From AWTP1-13 sp963827545 (GTDB lineage Bacteria > Pseudomonadota > Alphaproteobacteria > Rhizobiales > Hyphomicrobiaceae): a stretch of 64,000 bases of DNA. Where the stretch lies: the NCBI GenBank assembly GCA_963827545.1, contig CAWHBI010000041.1, positions 1-64,000 of the forward strand, read 5' to 3'. How positions within the stretch are numbered: position 1 is the stretch's first letter; the number at the start of each line of letters is the position of its first letter. This document shows, piece by piece, positions 55,852 to 64,000 of this stretch. The position numbers and the translations under genes are program-made. The notes below the pieces were generated by a model. It was not told where the DNA came from and did not search any database. It was given only the letters and a program-made list of their open reading frames with translations.

Positions 55852-56175
55852 ATGACCAACCGCGAACCTGCCGACTGCCGGGACATGAACGAGGTGCGTG
55901 CGGAAATCGACCGCATCGACGCCGCCCTCGTCGACGTGATTGCCGAGCGCTTCGGCTATGTCGAGCGCGCCTGGCAGATCAAGCTTGCCGAGAAGGCCAC
56001 CGCCAACGTGCCGTGGCGCAACCAGCAGGTGATCGACAAGGTGCGTGCGCGCGCCGCCGAAAAAGGCGTGCCCCCGGACCTGTGCGAGGCACTGTGGCGG
56101 CAGATGATCGGCTGGTTCATCCAGTACGAGGAGGAGAAGCTGCGCGATCAGCTCGAGGGCAAGTCGCGCCTCTGA
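55852..56175 (+). CDS. Chorismate mutase
   Basis: AroQ-type helical chorismate mutase of 107 residues, which turns chorismate into prephenate for phenylalanine and tyrosine synthesis. Active site residues are visible in MNEVRAEIDRIDAALVDVIA, RFGYVERAWQIKLAEKAT, VPWRNQQVIDKVRARAAEKG and LWRQMIGWFIQYEEEKL. It is the stand-alone type without a dehydratase domain, and small monofunctional AroQ proteins also serve isochorismate-pyruvate lyase roles. Confidence 0.85.
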   Translation: MTNREPADCRDMNEVRAEIDRIDAALVDVIAERFGYVERAWQIKLAEKATANVPWRNQQVIDKVRARAAEKGVPPDLCEALWRQMIGWFIQYEEEKLRDQLEGKSRL

Positions 56176-56195
56176 TCAGCCAGCAGGGGTCAGCC

Positions 56196-56486
56196 GTGCC
56201 GATTCCGGTCGACATCAAGGCCGTGCTGCTGACCGCTGTTTTCAATCCTGCCGTGGTCGTCGTGGCGTTTTGGATGGGCCGCAAGGCCGATCAGTGGCAG
56301 AAGCTGCCTGTCGCCGCATTCGCCGCCGCGTTGGCCGGGTCGGCGCTGATCTATATCGCCGTCTGGCTGGGTGTTGCGGGCATTGCAGGCGTGGGGCGCG
56401 CCGCCGCCGGCGTATTCATTGCCCAGTTCGTTTGTGGGCTGGTGTGGGCCACCGTCGGCCATCGGTTGGGGCGGCGCCGGCCGTGA
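56196..56486 (+). CDS. Small membrane protein
   Basis: A 96-residue protein from the GTG at 56196 (PIPVDIKAVL) with three hydrophobic spans (VLLTAVFNPAVVVVAFWMG, LPVAAFAAALAGSALIYIAV, AAAGVFIAQFVCGLVWATVG). No family recognised. Its stop overlaps the start of the next small gene (GTGA). Confidence 0.6.
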   Translation: MPIPVDIKAVLLTAVFNPAVVVVAFWMGRKADQWQKLPVAAFAAALAGSALIYIAVWLGVAGIAGVGRAAAGVFIAQFVCGLVWATVGHRLGRRRP

Positions 56487-56659
56487 CGCTGCTCCGCACC
56501 TGGCTCATTGCCTCGTCTGTGGTCATCACCGCGATCGCTGTCTGGGCGCTCGCCCCGGTCCTCGTCTTTGTCGCTCTGCTGGTCGCGGGCCTCGGCCTCA
56601 TCTCTGCAGCCATGATCATGCTGGCCCGTCGCCTGCGCGCGTGGCGCGATCACCGGTGA
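56483..56659 (+). CDS. Very small membrane protein
   Basis: A 58-residue protein from the GTG at 56483: a short N-terminus and two adjoining hydrophobic helices (IASSVVITAIAVWALAPVLV, FVALLVAGLGLISAAMIMLA), then a basic tail (RRLRAWRDHR). It overlaps the preceding gene by 4 bp, so the two are co-translated. Unknown function. Confidence 0.55.
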   Translation: MTLLRTWLIASSVVITAIAVWALAPVLVFVALLVAGLGLISAAMIMLARRLRAWRDHR

Positions 56660-56693
56660 CCGCCTCAGGCTACGGCGTAGCGGCGTAGTAGGC

Positions 56694-56851
56694 GTAGGTT
56701 GGGTTAGCGCGGCCACCATCGCCGAGGTGATGCCGAGACGTCGATCCGCGCGTAACCCAACATTGCAGTGCGTTTACGTGGTGTTGGGTTACGCGCGGAG
56801 CCAGCGTTCGGCCTGAGCAATTGGCGTAGTGGCCGCGCTAACCCAACCTAC
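56694..56851. repeat. GTAGGTTGGGTTAGCGCG palindromic repeat (full copy)
   Basis: Left edge GTAGGTTGGGTTAGCGCGGCC and right edge GGCCGCGCTAACCCAACCTAC are exact complements. Inner CGCGTAACCCAAC and GTTGGGTTACGCGCGG pair. It is the intact reference for the copy that is interrupted at 26.3-27.5 kb. Confidence 0.85.
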
Positions 56852-56856
56852 GATGA

Positions 56857-57456
56857 TTATGCGGCCAGGTACTCCTGGGCATCCACGCCGCGGCAGTGCA
56901 TGCCAGCCGATTCCGCTTCGATCACCTTCTCGAGCAGCATCACGCCACGCACGTCTGGGCTGCGCGTGATCGTGAAGCCTGCCTTGCGCGCCAGATGGAG
57001 CATCTTGGCGTTGCTGGCGAGCGTCTCGCCGACCACGCGCTCGACGCCGGCAGTAGCGGCGCGGCAGACGAGCTTGGCCAGCAGCAGGCTGGCGAGCCCC
57101 TGGCCTTGCCATTGGTCGGCCACCGAGACGGCGAACTCGGCCTCCGACCGGTCGTTCCCGCGCGCATACCTGGCTTCGGCAACCACGATCTCGCGCCCAT
57201 CCTCGAACACCTCGGCCACCAGTGCGAGGTGATCGGAATAGTCGATATTGGTGAAGCGCTTGATCAGCTCCGGCGGCAGGTTGCGCATGGGGCTCATGAA
57301 ACGGTCATAGCGTGCGGGCGCCGGCAGGCTGCCGAAGAACGCGGTTGTCACGTCCTCGTCTTGCGGCAGCACGGGGCGGATCACCACGCGCTGCCTGCCG
57401 GAGAGCCGCACCACGTCGATGAGATCGGCTGGATAGCGATGGATCTGGTAGAGCAT
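56857..57456 (-). CDS. GNAT-family N-acetyltransferase
   Basis: A 199-residue acetyltransferase. The acetyl-CoA-binding stretch is AVSVADQWQGQGLASLLLAK, with SEAEFAVSV and LASNAKMLHLARKAGFTITR nearby; the N-terminal LPQDEDVTTAFFGSLPAPAR resembles the group often found fused to CoA-binding proteins (Pat-like). Substrate unknown. It follows the DUF2917 gene in the same direction (18 bp). Confidence 0.8.
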   Translation of the reverse strand: MLYQIHRYPADLIDVVRLSGRQRVVIRPVLPQDEDVTTAFFGSLPAPARYDRFMSPMRNLPPELIKRFTNIDYSDHLALVAEVFEDGREIVVAEARYARGNDRSEAEFAVSVADQWQGQGLASLLLAKLVCRAATAGVERVVGETLASNAKMLHLARKAGFTITRSPDVRGVMLLEKVIEAESAGMHCRGVDAQEYLAA

Positions 57457-57474
57457 GGCTTCCTCCAGCCCGGA

Positions 57475-57762
57475 TCAGGCGGCAACGCCTTGGATCGCGG
57501 TGGGATCGAACGCGGCCGCGGTAACGTGTCCGGCGGGGCCGACAAGGATCGCCGCCTCCTTCAGCGCGTACACCACGGCAAGGCCCTTGCGGTCGAGGAT
57601 GAACGACTGCCCCCTGCTGAGGATGATGTCGCGGTCGTCGTTGGCCTGGGTGACCCACACAACTCCGTCGATGGCTGTTATCTGCAGGCCTTTTCCACCC
57701 TCGATGCGATGCACGGACCGCGCCGGGACCCGTACCGGCTTGATTTCGCGAACGTGTTTCAT
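57475..57762 (-). CDS. DUF2917 domain protein
   Basis: A ~95-residue beta-rich protein with a cupin-like pattern: ITAIDGVVWVTQANDDRDIIL, SRGQSFILDRKGLAVVYALK. DUF2917 proteins are commonly found next to LysR or GNAT genes and are of unknown role. It has two possible starts (57768, 57762). It is divergent from the LysR gene. Confidence 0.75.
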   Translation of the reverse strand: MKHVREIKPVRVPARSVHRIEGGKGLQITAIDGVVWVTQANDDRDIILSRGQSFILDRKGLAVVYALKEAAILVGPAGHVTAAAFDPTAIQGVAA

Positions 57763-57901
57763 GACCAACTCCCGTATGCATGCGCACGGCGCATTGATTA
57801 GGATCGCAATCTGTGGTCAGATTGCCGTGTAACCAAGGAGATACGCCGCTTCAGGAAGCGGAACAAACGATGATTTCTCAGGCAATGCATGAGTGCTAGG
57901 A

Positions 57902-58902
57902 ATGCATAGAAAGCGCTTCAACCTGCCGCCGCTGGAGCTGATCCAGGGCTTCGAGGCTTCCGCGCGTACGCTCAGCTTCACCAAGGCTGCGGACGAGCTG
58001 TCCATCACCCAGTCCGCCGTCAGCCGCCAGATCCGGGCCCTGGAGGAGCATCTGGGCGTGGCTCTATTCGAGCGGCGGCCGCGCAGCCTCGCCCTCACCG
58101 AGCAAGGCCGCAGCCTGCATCGGGCCGCCACCGAATTCCTGGAGCAGCTGCAGGAGACCACCAACCGGCTGCGCACGGACGGCGGCGCACCGCATCTCAC
58201 GGTCACCACCACCGGCGGCTTCGCCTCGCTGTGGCTGATCCCGCGCCTGCGCACCTTCACGGCGCTCCATCCCGACGTCGATGTGCGCATCTCGGCCAGT
58301 TACAAGACCTTCAACCTGGAGCGCAGCCTGGTCGATGTCGCCGTGCGCTACTGCAGCGAGGAGGAGGCGCCGGAGGGGGCCATCTCGCCTGTTCGGCGAG
58401 GAGTTGTTTCCGGTCTGCAGCCCAGCGCTGCAGAGCCGAAGGCCCGCATCGTGCTTCGCAGGCTTCGAGGATCTCCAGCACCATGCGCTGCTGCACATGG
58501 ACGAGGCGAGGGACCATCTGGACTGGGACACGTGGCTCGCTGCGCAGGGCTATGCCAGGTCTGAAGCCCACCGCATCGATCAGGTTCGACAACTACGAGC
58601 AGATGATCCAGGCCGCGCTCAGCGGCCAGGGGGTGGCCATGGGCATCGGCCGGCTGGTGAGCGGGCTCGTGGAGTCCGGGCGCCTCATAGCGCCGTTCTG
58701 CAAGAGCGTGATCGGCTCGCGCGCGTATTTCATCATCCGCTCCACCAACACGCGTGAGCGCCCGCACGTGCAGGCGTTCGTAAGCTGGCTGATCGAGGAA
58801 GCCAGGACGGCGATTGCCGGCAATGGCAGGGAAGCGCTCAGCTCCCCACAACCAGCGGCGCGGTCAAGCGGCGCAGCGCGGCGAGCACGCTCAGCGCCGT
58901 GA
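57902..58902 (+). CDS. LysR-family regulator (GcvA-like), two frameshifts
   Basis: Regulator of about 330 residues. The helix-turn-helix is LPPLELIQGFEASARTLSFT followed by KAADELSITQSAVSRQIRAL, and the effector domain is read in three frames: HLTVTTTGGFASLWLIPRLR, LFGEELFPVCSPAL, and DNYEQMIQAALSGQGVAMGI. GcvA-like proteins activate nearby genes. Shifts lie near 58390 and 58565. Its 3' end overlaps that of nadX by ~65 bp (convergent), which suggests the last residues are extra. Confidence 0.82.
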
Positions 58903-59662
58903 TCTTGCCCGTCCGGGGATTCTCCTCGGAAGGGATGTTCTCGATCGTCATGGTGAGGTCTGAGGAGTCCGATTTCACGACGATGGTGTGCGCGTTGCGT
59001 GTGACGCTGGGGTCGGCCCAGATCTCGGCCTGCGTCTCGTCGGGGCCGATGCCGGCGAGCGACAGGGCCACTGCCACGTTCACGTTGGCGGGAAAGCCCG
59101 CGATGGCCTCCCGCGCGGTACCCTCGAATACGCGCAGCGGCTGCTCGAGACCCTCCACCGAGATGCCGCGTTCCATGAGCAACGGCGCGCCGGCGAGCCC
59201 AGCCGGGGGCTTGCGGGTGATGATCTTCACCGAGGCGATGCTGCCTTCGGCTGCCGCCCGCACGGCATCGAGGCCGAGCAGGGCGCCGGTGGGGACGATG
59301 ATGCGGGCGCCCGTGGCGCGGGCGCGGTCGACCAGCTCCATGTGATTGATGAGCATCCCCACCGACAGCGGCATGAAGATGCGCCCATGCTCGACAGCAG
59401 GTGCGGCGACCGCCGCGAAGTGCTCTGGCGGCAGGCACTCGAGGACGATGTCGGCGGCCTCGGCCAGCGCGGCGAAATCCAGCAGCCGCGGCGGCGACTG
59501 GAAGCGTGCGATCGCCTTCTGGGCCTTCTCGTGATCGCGGACCGAAACGGCGACAAGGCGGATGCCCGGCACCCGGCCCGCGTCGACAGCGCGCCCTACG
59601 ACCATGCCGATAGCGCCCAGACCGGCGATTGCGAGCTTCAGGTCTGGACGCGCGGTGGCCAT
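58838..59662 (-). CDS. nadX: Aspartate dehydrogenase
   Basis: A 274-residue NAD(P)-dependent enzyme that oxidises L-aspartate to iminoaspartate, feeding NAD synthesis or aspartate breakdown. LAIAGLGAIGMVVGRAVDAG is the dinucleotide fold; VVECLPPEHF-like (VLECLPPEHFAAVAAP), SVGMLINHMELVDRARATGA, VPTGALLGLDAVRAAAEG, and FPANVNVAVALSLAGIGPDET with the catalytic His in TRNAHTIVV follow. The stop of the upstream TPR gene lies 1 bp before its ATG, so they are an operon. Confidence 0.88.
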   Translation of the reverse strand: MATARPDLKLAIAGLGAIGMVVGRAVDAGRVPGIRLVAVSVRDHEKAQKAIARFQSPPRLLDFAALAEAADIVLECLPPEHFAAVAAPAVEHGRIFMPLSVGMLINHMELVDRARATGARIIVPTGALLGLDAVRAAAEGSIASVKIITRKPPAGLAGAPLLMERGISVEGLEQPLRVFEGTAREAIAGFPANVNVAVALSLAGIGPDETQAEIWADPSVTRNAHTIVVKSDSSDLTMTIENIPSEENPRTGKITALSVLAALRRLTAPLVVGS

Positions 59663-59663
59663 A

Positions 59664-61013
59664 TCAATTGACCAGGCGCAGCGCGTCCGCGTAACCAACG
59701 CGCTGCGCTGGCGGCACGGGATAGCGGGCAACACGCTCGAGCAGCGCCTTGACGTCGTCGGCGCGGCGCGCCTGCACGGCACAATCCAGGAACAGCTGCT
59801 GCAGCACGTCCTGCTGCGCGTGGCTGCCGCCCAGGCGATACATCCCCGTGAGCGCGGGCCGCATCAGGTCGGAGGCACGCGCGGGATCGCCCTTGGCGCG
59901 CGCCACCAGCGCCTCACCGATGGGAAGCGCGTAGTCACGCACCAGCGGTGCCGCCGTGCCACGGCCTGCCTCGGCGAAGGCGCGCATCCCCTCGATCATG
60001 CGGCCCGCTGTATCCCAGCGCCCGGCTGCCGTCAGCGCCATCATCCAGTGCGGCAGCGTGAACGCCGATAGGCAATCGCCGATGCGCGCCTCGGCCTTGT
60101 CGGCAAGCTCGCCCCAGCGGCCGCCCACGTCGACGCCCTGCCGCTCCAGCCGGAACAGCATGGAGGCCGCATTCTGGATGTCGATGTAGAGGTCGGGCTG
60201 AGCCTGCGTGAGCGGCGAGGAGAGATCGCGAAAGCGCCGGTCGTAGAGGGCGAGAACCTCCGCGAACTCACGCCGCTCGTAGTGGTAGAGCCCACGGTGC
60301 CACCACAGATGATGCATGAGGTTGTTGCCGCCTTCCCAATAGGGCTCGAGCCCTGCCAGCCAGGTGATGCCCTCCTCATGGCGCCCCTGCATTTCCAGGA
60401 CGTGGGCAACGCCATGCGCTGCCCACAGGTCGCCTGGCGCCAGCGCGATCGCCTCGCGCCCGGCGGCCTCGGCTGTCGCGTAGTTGCCGGACTCCTCGTG
60501 CGCAAAGCAGCGGCACGCTAGCAGCGCGGGCCAGCCTGCAAGCTCCTTGCTCCAACGCTTCATCGTGATGTCGGCCTGGGCGACCATCAGCTCCGGCCGG
60601 CCGTACCAGAAGGCGAGGAAATGGTGCAGGCGGAAGGCCAGCACATCAAGGGGATGCTCGTCGAGAATCTGCTCCCAGGTGGCGAGCGTGGCGTCGATGT
60701 CGCCGTCCACCCAGTGTGCGAGCGCGGCGACGTGTGCCCGCTCCCGGCGCGTGGCATCAGCCGAGAGCCGGCGAGCCGTTTCCAGCGAGTTGCGTGCCGC
60801 CGGTACGCTTGCAACGTTGAAGGAGAGCATGGAGAAATAGCCGCGGAGCACGTGCGCGAGGCAGAACTCGGGATCGGCGACGAGGAGCTGGCGCATCCGC
60901 AGCGGCGCATCGGCTCGGTAGGCGAGATAGCCATCGACCGCATGATTGAAGGCGCCGCCCGCCTCGGGCGATGCCGTGGAAAGAGGCAGTCCGTGCAGGT
61001 CTTGCGTTGCCAT
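59664..61013 (-). CDS. TPR-repeat protein (tetratricopeptide 38-like)
   Basis: A 449-residue helical protein related to tetratricopeptide repeat protein 38. Stretches include LLVADPEFCLAHVLRGYFSM, DEHPLDVLAFRLHHFLAFWY, AWPALLACRC-like, LAPGDLWAAHGVAHVLEMQG, EPYWEGGNNLMHHLWWHRGL and HWMMALTAAGRW. No signal peptide or membrane span is present, so it should be cytosolic. It is co-transcribed with nadX. Its partner is unknown; relatives sit in catabolic or uptake clusters. Confidence 0.82.
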   Translation of the reverse strand: MATQDLHGLPLSTASPEAGGAFNHAVDGYLAYRADAPLRMRQLLVADPEFCLAHVLRGYFSMLSFNVASVPAARNSLETARRLSADATRRERAHVAALAHWVDGDIDATLATWEQILDEHPLDVLAFRLHHFLAFWYGRPELMVAQADITMKRWSKELAGWPALLACRCFAHEESGNYATAEAAGREAIALAPGDLWAAHGVAHVLEMQGRHEEGITWLAGLEPYWEGGNNLMHHLWWHRGLYHYERREFAEVLALYDRRFRDLSSPLTQAQPDLYIDIQNAASMLFRLERQGVDVGGRWGELADKAEARIGDCLSAFTLPHWMMALTAAGRWDTAGRMIEGMRAFAEAGRGTAAPLVRDYALPIGEALVARAKGDPARASDLMRPALTGMYRLGGSHAQQDVLQQLFLDCAVQARRADDVKALLERVARYPVPPAQRVGYADALRLVN

Positions 61014-61164
61014 GCGTCCTCCTGTGCCCCCCGCTAGCTAATCGCACCCGCGCTCGCCGGGCAAGTTGCAGGGGTCACGCACTTTTCGTCTCGTTGCTTT
61101 CGCGATTTCGCATGCGATAGTGTCCGCAAGTGCAAAAGCCTGAAAGAACCAAGGGAGGATTACC

Positions 61165-62115
61165 GTGAAAAGGCTCACTCTCGCCCTTGCCGTTGCCGTG
61201 GTGGCCGCCGGCTTTGCGGCGCCGGCGAGCGCCCAGTACCCGGATCGCCCCGTAAAGATGATCGTGCCGTGGGCTGCCGGGGGCGACACCGACAACATCT
61301 TCCGCCCGCTGGGCCAGGTGCTGCAAAAGCACCTTGGCCAAACAATTGTCATCGCCAACGTCACCGGTGCATCGGGCACGGTCGGCGCGCGCGAGTCCAA
61401 GGCTTCCCCCGCGGACGGCTACACCATCTATGCCATGCACGACTATATCCACCTCGTGCACTACTCGGGCCTAACCGACGTCAAGTACACCGACTTCGAG
61501 CCGATCTGCCTCGTGTCGGCGACACCTTCCGTCCTCACGGCCAGCCCGAAGACATCGTGGAAGAATTGGCAGGAACTGTTTGAGGACGCCAAGAAGCGGC
61601 CCGGCGAGATCACGGTCGGCGCGACATTGAGCTCCACCAGCCACATCTTTCCGGCAACCATCGAGAAGGCCGCTGGCATCAAGTTCAAGTACGTGTCCTA
61701 CGAGGGCCTGGCGCCGCGCATGAACGCGATCCTGGGCGGTCATATCGACCTCACCGATGCCAACCTCACCCAAAAAAGCAAAGTCGAGGCGGGGCAGCTG
61801 AGGTTTCTGGCCATCGCCACCGAGCAGCGCGACCCGGAGATACCCAACGTGCCGACGCTGAAGGAGCTCGGCTACAACATCGTCTACGAGGTCGCGCGCG
61901 GCCTGGTGGTGCCCAAGGGCACGCCGGCGCCCGTGCGCGCCAAGCTGGTCGAGGCTTGCGGGAAGGCCACGTCTGAGCCCGCCTTCAAGGAGGCGATGAA
62001 ACTGCAGGGCACGCGCGTCGCCCACCTGGACGACAAGCAGTACTCCGCTTTCCTCGACAAGATCGACGGCGAGAACAAGGCGATCATGGCCGACCTCGGT
62101 CTCCTCAAGAAGTGA
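61165..62115 (+). CDS. tctC: Tripartite tricarboxylate transporter substrate-binding protein (TctC)
   Basis: Periplasmic binding protein of 316 residues. The signal peptide is MKRLTLALAVAVVAAGFAAPA (cleavage after SAQ). The TctC (Bug) core is YPDRPVKMIVPWAAGGDTDN, IVIANVTGASGTVGARESKA, and FVSYEGLAPRMNAILGGHID-like. The ligand is likely a carboxylate but cannot be named. The ribosome-binding site is GGGAGG 9 bases before the ATG. tctB follows after 7 bp. Confidence 0.92.
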   Translation: MKRLTLALAVAVVAAGFAAPASAQYPDRPVKMIVPWAAGGDTDNIFRPLGQVLQKHLGQTIVIANVTGASGTVGARESKASPADGYTIYAMHDYIHLVHYSGLTDVKYTDFEPICLVSATPSVLTASPKTSWKNWQELFEDAKKRPGEITVGATLSSTSHIFPATIEKAAGIKFKYVSYEGLAPRMNAILGGHIDLTDANLTQKSKVEAGQLRFLAIATEQRDPEIPNVPTLKELGYNIVYEVARGLVVPKGTPAPVRAKLVEACGKATSEPAFKEAMKLQGTRVAHLDDKQYSAFLDKIDGENKAIMADLGLLKK

Positions 62116-62122
62116 GGCCCAG

Positions 62123-62605
62123 ATGAGACTCGGGCGCGACGGGATCGCGGGGCTGATCGGCCTCGCGATCAGCCTGCTGTTGCTGCCGATGAGCTTCGGC
62201 CTGCCGCGGCTGCCCATCGTGCCCATCGGGCCCGGCTTCTATCCCGCGCTGGTTCTCACCTTCATGGCCGTCGTGTGCGCCCTCCTGGTCCTGCAGGATT
62301 TCCTTGCCCAGCGGCGTTCTCATCCCGTCGCGGACGCACCGCCAGGACCAAAGCGCGCCTATGGCCTCGTCGCCGGCGCCTTCGCGGTGACGGGTGCCTA
62401 CATCGGCCTGTTGCCGCTGCTGGGGTTCCGCATCGCGACGGTCCTGTATGTCGCCACCTTCCAGCTGGTGCTGGAGCGCCCGGCGACGCTGCGCCAGTGG
62501 CTGCTGCTCGTAGCGCTCGCTGTGGGTACATCGGGGCTCGCCTTCCTGGCGTTCGAGAAATACCTCTCCGTGCTGCTGCCGCGCGGCGCGTGGACGGGCT
62601 GGTGA
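62123..62605 (+). CDS. tctB: Tripartite tricarboxylate transporter small subunit (TctB)
   Basis: A 160-residue membrane protein with four spans (GLIGLAISLLLLPMSFGLPR, FYPALVLTFMAVVCALLVLQ, GAFAVTGAYIGLLPLLGFRI and WLLLVALAVGTSGLAFLAF), the TctB layout. It forms the integral part with TctA. It lies between tctC and tctA with 3 bp to tctA. Confidence 0.9.
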   Translation: MRLGRDGIAGLIGLAISLLLLPMSFGLPRLPIVPIGPGFYPALVLTFMAVVCALLVLQDFLAQRRSHPVADAPPGPKRAYGLVAGAFAVTGAYIGLLPLLGFRIATVLYVATFQLVLERPATLRQWLLLVALAVGTSGLAFLAFEKYLSVLLPRGAWTGW

Positions 62606-62608
62606 GCC

Positions 62609-64000
62609 ATGCTCGATCTGCTCGGCAACGGCATCCTCACCGTCCTGCAGTGGAAATACATGCTGCCGCTGCTGCTCGGCACCTTTGCCGGCGTCATCGG
62701 CGGCTCCCTGCCGGGCTTCACGATCACGCTCACGGTCATTGTCATCCTGCCCTTCACCTACGGGCTCGATCCGCTCGCTGGCCTTGCAGCCATGACCGGC
62801 GTCTACGTCGGCGGCTCGACCGGCGGTCTCATCACTGCCTGCCTGATCGGCATTCCCGGCACGCCCTCGGCCATCGCCACGACGTTCGACGGCTTTCCCA
62901 TGGCCCGCAACGGCGAGCCGGGACGAGCCATCTGGCTGGGCGTGTGGGCCTCGGTGTGGGGCGGGCTCCTGGGCGCCCTGTTCCTGGTTTTCGTGACTGG
63001 ACCGCTCGCGGCAATCGCGCTCGAGTTCGGGCCCTGGGAATACTTCTCGCTGTTCGTGCTGGCGATGGCGATGGTCGCCGGCCTCGCCGAGGCCTCGCTC
63101 ATCAAGGGGCTGATCTCCACGGCGATCGGCCTCCTGATCACGGTGATCGGCACCGATCCCATCGCCAGCGTGCCGCGTTTCACCTTCGGCTCGGCCTTCA
63201 TCGGCGGTGGCTTCCCTTTCCTGCCCGTGCTGATCGGCATCTTCGCCTTCGCCCAGATCATGACCGACATCGAGAAGCTCGGCGATCCACAGGCCCGCGC
63301 CAAGACTGCCCTACGCGCCACGTTCGAACGCTTCTCGCATCTCAAGGTGAACTGGGAAATCTTCCGGCAGCCGTTCCTGCTGCTGTGGTCGACCATCGTC
63401 GGCCTCGTCATCGGCATCCTGCCGGCCATCGGCGGCAGCGCATCGAGCGTCATGGCCTACGACCAGGCCAAGAAGTTCTCCAAGACACCCGAGCGCTTCG
63501 GCAAGGGCCATCCCGAAGGCATCATCGCCTCTGAGGCCTCGAACAATGCCAACGTCAGCGGCTCGCTGATGACGATCATGGCCTTCGGAATTCCGGGCGA
63601 TGCCGTCACCGCCGTCATGCTCGGCGCCATGACCATCCATGGCATCCAGTCCGGCCCCCTGTTCGTGTCGCAGAACCCAGGGCTCGCCTACGGCATCTAC
63701 GGCGCCTACATCCTGGCGCACCCGCTGATGCTGCTGATCTGCTTTGCCGCGATGCCGCTGATGCTGCGCATCTCCAGCGTGCGCCTCGCGCTGCTGGCTC
63801 CGGTGATCATGGTGCTGTGCGTGATGGGCGCCTATGCGCTCAACAACACCATGCAGAGCGTGTACGTGCTCCTGATCTTCGGCGTGCTCGGCTACGCGCT
63901 GGTGAAGGCAGGCTTCCCGCTGGCGCCGCTGATCCTGGGGCTGATCCTGGGCGACCAGATCGAGATCAACCTGATCCGCGCCATCATGACGGACGACAAT
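62609..64000 (+). CDS. tctA: Tripartite tricarboxylate transporter large subunit (TctA), cut by the window end
   Basis: Integral membrane transporter subunit; 464 residues are visible of the usual ~500. It opens LLGTFAGVIGGSLPGFTITL, and a conserved loop GGSTGGLITACLIGIPGTPS is repeated in altered form as GSLMTIMAFGIPGDAVTAVM. About ten membrane spans are seen. The C-terminus lies beyond the window. Confidence 0.93.
   Translation, partial: MLDLLGNGILTVLQWKYMLPLLLGTFAGVIGGSLPGFTITLTVIVILPFTYGLDPLAGLAAMTGVYVGGSTGGLITACLIGIPGTPSAIATTFDGFPMARNGEPGRAIWLGVWASVWGGLLGALFLVFVTGPLAAIALEFGPWEYFSLFVLAMAMVAGLAEASLIKGLISTAIGLLITVIGTDPIASVPRFTFGSAFIGGGFPFLPVLIGIFAFAQIMTDIEKLGDPQARAKTALRATFERFSHLKVNWEIFRQPFLLLWSTIVGLVIGILPAIGGSASSVMAYDQAKKFSKTPERFGKGHPEGIIASEASNNANVSGSLMTIMAFGIPGDAVTAVMLGAMTIHGIQSGPLFVSQNPGLAYGIYGAYILAHPLMLLICFAAMPLMLRISSVRLALLAPVIMVLCVMGAYALNNTMQSVYVLLIFGVLGYALVKAGFPLAPLILGLILGDQIEINLIRAIMTDDN

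Overview
The window is high-GC bacterial DNA, most likely from an alphaproteobacterium of the order Hyphomicrobiales (Rhizobiales). The signs are a DUF3572-divK-pleD-rpmG-NUDIX-rnr-topA-dprA-plsY-pyrC-pyrB block, genes for EipB/DUF1849, DUF2865 and DUF599 proteins, and several dispersed palindromic repeats of the kind common in that order. This assignment is inference from gene content and order. I saw no rRNA, tRNA or CRISPR array.

Left part (1-13 kb): a small antitoxin-like gene, htpG, an HxlR regulator, a three-gene molybdenum hydroxylase operon (2Fe-2S subunit, molybdopterin subunit, di-heme cytochrome c), a DUF1801 gene, a two-gene Hachiman anti-phage system (hamA, hamB), a DUF1801 remnant, a VOC protein, a 72-bp MITE-like element and a decayed IS630-type transposase. 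Nearly every gene between 0.7 and 12.8 kb carries single-base frameshifts, often in short G/C or homopolymer runs. They may be sequence errors or decay, and reconstructed products are described with that caveat.

Middle part (13-30 kb): an AzlC-AzlD fusion permease, methyltransferase, NAD(P)-binding, HIT and flavin reductase genes, a ParA/ribbon-helix-helix pair with palindromic operator-like sites, a membrane-anchored caspase-like protein, AraC and GntR regulators, a DUF2865 protein, a FemAB-like acyltransferase, an M48 protease, a ~1 kb insertion carrying a broken SnoaL/SDR pair, a glycerophosphodiesterase, EipB and a ROK sugar kinase.

Core block (30-47 kb): cell-cycle signalling (DivK, PleD), L33, NUDIX hydrolase, RNase R, topoisomerase I, DprA (with a duplicated 3' fragment), PlsY, a dihydroorotase-like protein without the usual metal-binding HxH, PyrB, an AidB-like acyl-CoA dehydrogenase and a MarR regulator.

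Right part (47-64 kb): DUF599, RuvX, a UPF0173 hydrolase, a membrane spermidine-synthase-like fusion, a YbaK deacylase, gatC-GNAT-gatA (gatA with an in-frame repeat insertion at its start), a lipoprotein, chorismate mutase, small membrane proteins, GNAT and DUF2917 proteins, a LysR regulator, aspartate dehydrogenase, a TPR protein and a tripartite tricarboxylate transporter (TctC, TctB, and TctA cut by the window end).

The most distinctive features are the Hachiman locus set between DUF1801 sequences, and a set of palindromic repeat families. Several repeat copies or their neighbours are flanked by duplicated gene ends (gatA, the FemAB-like gene, the ~1 kb insertion). The dprA region has a similar duplication without a repeat.
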